From assembly GCA_030043175.1 (NCBI GenBank), contig JASHYD010000677.1, positions 1-5,296 on the forward strand: a stretch of 5,296 nt of DNA, written 5' to 3'. This document shows positions 4,620 to 5,296 of this stretch, piece by piece. How positions within the stretch are numbered: position 1 is the first letter of the stretch; each line of letters begins with the position of its first letter. The position numbers and the translations under genes are program-made. The notes under the pieces were generated by a model. The model had not been told where the DNA came from. It saw only the letters and a list, made by a program, of their open reading frames with translations, and searched no databases. This DNA is from Xanthobacteraceae bacterium. GTDB taxonomy: Bacteria; Pseudomonadota; Alphaproteobacteria; Rhizobiales; Xanthobacteraceae.

Positions 4620-5296
4620 TCATTCCGCCGCCTTGAGCAGCGGCGCGCCGCCAGCGCGAAATTGCTCCAGCAGCGCCGTCTCCTCGGTCTTGGCGGCTGC
4701 CAAATGGCGCAGCTTGACATGACCGAAGCCGCGGATTTTTTCTGGGATGGACGCAAGGCCGACCGCGAGATGATGGTTGTCGGGCGCGAGTTTCGCCAGC
4801 AGCTCATCGAGCAGCGTTTCATAGTCGCGCACGAGCTGCCGCTCGGTCCTGCGGTCGGCCGTGTAACCGAACGGATCAAGCGCGGTCCCGCGCAGGAACT
4901 TCAACTTCGCCAGGAGTCGAAAGACCGTGAGCATCCACGGCCCGAAGCTCATTTTGCGCGGCTCGCCGGTCACCTTGGTGCGCTGCGCAAGAAGCGGCGG
5001 CGCGAGGTGGAACGTCAAACGCAGATCATCGCCACCGACTTCGTTCCGGACCTGCCGGAGGAAGGCCGGGTCGGCATAGAGGCGCGCGACCTCGTATTCG
5101 TCCTTGTAGGCCATGAGTTTGAACAGGAATCGCGCGACTGCCTCTGCCAATCCGCTTTTTCCGGGCGCGCGGGCAATCTCGGCGGCGCGCGCGGCGTCAA
5201 CGCGGCGACGATAGCGCGCGGCATAGGCGGCGTCCTGATAGGCGGTGAGGAATTCTGCCCGTCGCGCGACGATCTCCTCGAGCGAAGCCGACAGCG
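4620..5296 (-). CDS. Indolepyruvate ferredoxin oxidoreductase, C-terminal part (gene continues past the window edge)
   Basis: The frame is open from the right edge to TGA at 4620-4622, showing the last 224 residues of a much longer protein. I recognise the C-terminal region of the long fused-subunit indolepyruvate ferredoxin oxidoreductase. That enzyme (EC 1.2.7.8) oxidatively decarboxylates indolepyruvate and other aryl-pyruvates to aryl-acetyl-CoA with ferredoxin or another acceptor, in the cytoplasm. Family signatures, numbered from the first visible codon, are FLTAYQDAAYAARYR (14-28), LFKLMAYKDEYEVARLY (57-73), FHLAPPLLA (95-103), FGPWM (117-121), LKFLRGTALDPFGYT (131-145) and PEKIRGFGHVK (184-194). 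The thiamine diphosphate and iron-sulfur domains lie outside the window. A TTG at 5148-5150 could be mistaken for a start, but the homologous sequence continues upstream of it. The C-terminus looks complete. Assignment is from family motifs I remember. Confidence 0.88.
   Translation of the reverse strand, partial: LSASLEEIVARRAEFLTAYQDAAYAARYRRRVDAARAAEIARAPGKSGLAEAVARFLFKLMAYKDEYEVARLYADPAFLRQVRNEVGGDDLRLTFHLAPPLLAQRTKVTGEPRKMSFGPWMLTVFRLLAKLKFLRGTALDPFGYTADRRTERQLVRDYETLLDELLAKLAPDNHHLAVGLASIPEKIRGFGHVKLRHLAAAKTEETALLEQFRAGGAPLLKAAE

Noticed and set aside
4373..4879. Minus-strand ORF of 168 codons overlapping the oxidoreductase
   Set aside because: It is in a different frame from the recognisable oxidoreductase sequence and is Ser/Arg-rich without motifs.

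Overview
The window is GC-rich and reads like chromosomal DNA of an alphaproteobacterium. A Bradyrhizobium- or Rhodopseudomonas-like member of the Nitrobacteraceae is my best guess. This rests on overall style, the long fused-type indolepyruvate ferredoxin oxidoreductase tail, and many small exported proteins; no marker gene settles the genus. I see no transposase, integrase, phage gene, CRISPR array, rRNA or tRNA.

Layout. From the left, four genes lie on the minus strand: an exported alpha/beta-hydrolase (131-1006), a 64-residue membrane-anchored coiled-coil protein (1184-1378), and two exported single-domain cupins that are clear paralogues (1808-2218 and 2587-2991). One plus-strand gene follows (3711-4382). 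It encodes an exported, low-complexity protein with a Cys-pair/Trp-rich N-terminal block and a conserved-looking C-terminal helix. The right edge holds the last 224 residues of indolepyruvate ferredoxin oxidoreductase (4620 to the edge, minus strand), convergent with the plus-strand gene.

Intergenic DNA is generous: 177, 429, 368, 719 and 237 bases. The minus-strand genes are therefore probably separate transcription units rather than one tight operon. Each gene whose start is visible has a good Shine-Dalgarno. The best promoter-like sequence lies ahead of the upstream cupin (TTGCAC, 17 bp, TAACAT). The gaps carry several inverted repeats and one 17-bp tandem repeat, but no canonical GC-stem plus T-tract terminator.

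How the genes might work together. Four of the six are predicted to be exported, so much of the window encodes envelope or periplasmic proteins. The cupin pair and the hydrolase point the same way, but nothing in the sequence assigns them a substrate or a shared pathway. The most notable protein-level oddities are the hydrolase, which has Ala where the nucleophilic Ser should be, and the cupins, which both have Gln where the motif-1 Glu ligand should be. I do not see convincing evidence of a new multi-gene system here.
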